Below are positions 31,792 to 32,598 of a DNA stretch of 32,598 bases, one piece after another (within the stretch, counting starts at the first letter, position 1; every line of letters begins with the position of its first letter). This DNA comes from an uncultured Bacteroidales bacterium. Lineage in GTDB: Bacteria; Bacteroidota; Bacteroidia; Bacteroidales; WCHB1-69. The DNA lies in assembly GCA_946186495.1 (NCBI GenBank), contig CAMHNQ010000003.1, positions 1 to 32,598 of the forward strand. The letters are read 5' to 3'. Position numbers and translations under genes: made by a program. The notes under the pieces were generated by a model. The model was not told the DNA's origin. It saw only the letters and a program-made list of their open reading frames with translations, and ran no database searches.

Positions 31792-31817
31792 AACGGTGGC
31801 AGAAAAACGCCACCGTT
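31792..31817. other. Strong hairpin AACGGTGGC/GCCACCGTT
   Basis: A perfect 9-bp stem with an 8-base loop. There is no T run on the plus strand; on the minus strand it is 37 bases past the XRE gene stop, with weak T content. It could end the minus-strand operon, but this is not clear. Confidence 0.5.
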
Positions 31818-31854
31818 AAGAACAAGAATCACCAACACAAAAGGTTTTATGGTA

Positions 31855-32055
31855 TCAATCCTCCTCTTCCAGCATAAACAGATCCTCTACGGTCTTGCCG
31901 AAATACCGCGCCATTTTCAGTGCCAAGAGGGTGCTGGGAACGTATTTCCCTAATTCGATGGAGTTCACCGCTTGGCGGGTCACACCGATCTTTTCCGCCA
32001 ATTCGCCTTGGGTGATGTTCACCTCGGCGCGTGCCACTTTAATTCTGTTTTTCAT
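31855..32055 (-). CDS. Small XRE-family DNA-binding regulator
   Basis: 66 residues, a single helix-turn-helix domain of the YozG/Cro type: MKNRIKVARAEVNITQGELAEKIGVTRQAVNSIELGKYVPS. TQGELAEKIG and TRQAVNSIELG are the two recognition helices. It overlaps the membrane protein gene by 17 bases, a layout common for small regulator/membrane protein pairs in Firmicutes and Bacteroidota. It probably regulates its own operon, possibly responding to the membrane partner (inference). Confidence 0.9.
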   Translation of the reverse strand: MKNRIKVARAEVNITQGELAEKIGVTRQAVNSIELGKYVPSTLLALKMARYFGKTVEDLFMLEEED

Positions 32056-32548
32056 AGTGCAAGGAACGTTTGTTATGGTACAGACGAATGTAAAAACACA
32101 GTATAAACACGTACAGAGTGGAGAAAATGTTCAGCATCATTACCCACAGGAAAGGAAATCCCCATACGAAAATCAGGCAAAGCAGCACGATTCCGCTGTT
32201 GATGTAGAGCGACAGGATCAGCGACTCATACCGGAGCTGCTCGATGAATTCGTCGTCTTCCTTATTACGGGAGAAGCCGATAAAGATGCCGGCCACGACA
32301 AACAAAATGCCAATGAATGTCAGCAGAAGGTCATCATTCGGACCGAAAGAGGACGAAAGAAGGCTGGAGAAAAGATCCCCATTGCCTTCCAGACGTTCCA
32401 TTCCGAAAAGCTCGCGGATGTTGTTCATACTGAAATCGCATTGGTCTTGGAAGGTAAAACGGAAGATAGTCAGCACTATGGTAATGCCGAATATCCACCA
32501 ACCTGCTTTTTTGTAACCATTTGGTAACAAGAATCTTGTGTTTTTCAT
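32039..32548 (-). CDS. Four-helix integral membrane protein, partner of the XRE regulator
   Basis: 169 residues with four likely membrane segments (about 15-33, 73-91, 108-129 and 131-150) and a charged loop after the second (FSRNKEDDEFIEQLRYES). There is no signal peptide and no recognised catalytic motif. The stop overlaps the start of the XRE regulator by 17 bases, so translation is probably coupled. It may sense membrane state and control the regulator, but nothing in the sequence proves this. Confidence 0.75.
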   Translation of the reverse strand: MKNTRFLLPNGYKKAGWWIFGITIVLTIFRFTFQDQCDFSMNNIRELFGMERLEGNGDLFSSLLSSSFGPNDDLLLTFIGILFVVAGIFIGFSRNKEDDEFIEQLRYESLILSLYINSGIVLLCLIFVWGFPFLWVMMLNIFSTLYVFILCFYIRLYHNKRSLHYEKQN

Positions 32549-32589
32549 AAACTTAATTTTTTAAGATGAATAAAGAAATTTTGACGCTG

Positions 32590-32597
32590 CAAAAATA
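32590..32597 (-). promoter_or_regulatory. -7 promoter motif TATTTTTG (minus strand, window edge)
   Basis: The reverse complement of CAAAAATA, 41 bases before the membrane protein start. The -33 region lies outside the window. Confidence 0.65.
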
Positions 32598-32598
32598 C

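Overview
The window comes from a member of the Bacteroidota, most likely a Bacteroidales species. Three things in the sequence support this. First, at least ten promoters carry the Bacteroidota -7 motif TAnnTTTG (usually TATTTTTG or TATCTTTG), and the start codons sit behind A-rich leaders without Shine-Dalgarno sequences. Second, two proteins end in a type IX secretion (T9SS) sorting domain. Third, many of the families are Bacteroidota-typical: DUF3160/YARHG, a DUF6913-like protein next to dapA, an OstA-like protein, Fibrobacter-succinogenes-major-paralogous (FISUMP) domains, a glutaminyl-cyclase-like M28 lipoprotein, and the small membrane protein in front of mutL. This looks like chromosome: single tRNA genes, housekeeping genes, no phage or conjugation genes and no CRISPR array.

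Layout. 1-131 holds one copy of a dispersed repeat (core + heptamer array + A-tract). 169-4039 (+) holds three exported proteins: an FG-GAP-like protein overlapping a DUF3160 protein, then a CapA-type metallophosphatase. 4161-7429 (+) is housekeeping: tRNA(CAU), rpsT, a hotdog thioesterase, a SpoU/TrmH rRNA methyltransferase, a DUF6913-like protein and dapA. 7458-8423 (-) encodes a long coiled coil with a nuclease-like C-terminus. 8772-15028 (-) is a three-gene cluster of large secreted mosaic proteins sharing modules. 15029-15797 is a non-coding stretch with a second, inverted copy of the dispersed repeat and a decayed gene end, followed by tRNA-Pro(CGG). 15998-21746 (+) runs MORN-like lipoprotein, OstA-like protein, uvrC and a T9SS-exported M14 carboxypeptidase. 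21807-25916 (-) runs a T9SS-exported thioredoxin-fold protein, then lysC and an M28 lipoprotein, followed by a second CAU tRNA. 26082-26461 is an island of palindromes. 26462-27775 (-) encodes two small secreted proteins. 28192-31540 (+) runs a nucleotidyltransferase-fold protein, a small membrane protein, mutL and an orphan ABC ATPase, followed by tRNA-Ser(UGA). 31855-32548 (-) is a membrane protein/XRE regulator pair.

How the genes fit together. Much of the window serves the cell envelope and export: signal peptides or lipoboxes on about a dozen proteins, two T9SS cargoes, and an OstA-like LPS-export relative. lysC and dapA are two steps of the aspartate/lysine/diaminopimelate pathway, at separate loci. 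uvrC and mutL are DNA repair genes.

Most unusual content. (1) The 8772-15028 cluster: mosaic exported proteins with a roughly 46-residue helical repeat, FISUMP domains and an exchangeable C-terminal module. (2) A dispersed repeat built as a conserved core of about 55 bp plus a period-7 array of variable sequence plus an A-tract. (3) A family of hairpins with different stems but the same GTYA loop, plus two perfect 28-bp palindromes. (4) A promoter that appears to be nested inside a tRNA terminator. All functional calls rest on motif recognition by eye; no database search was possible.
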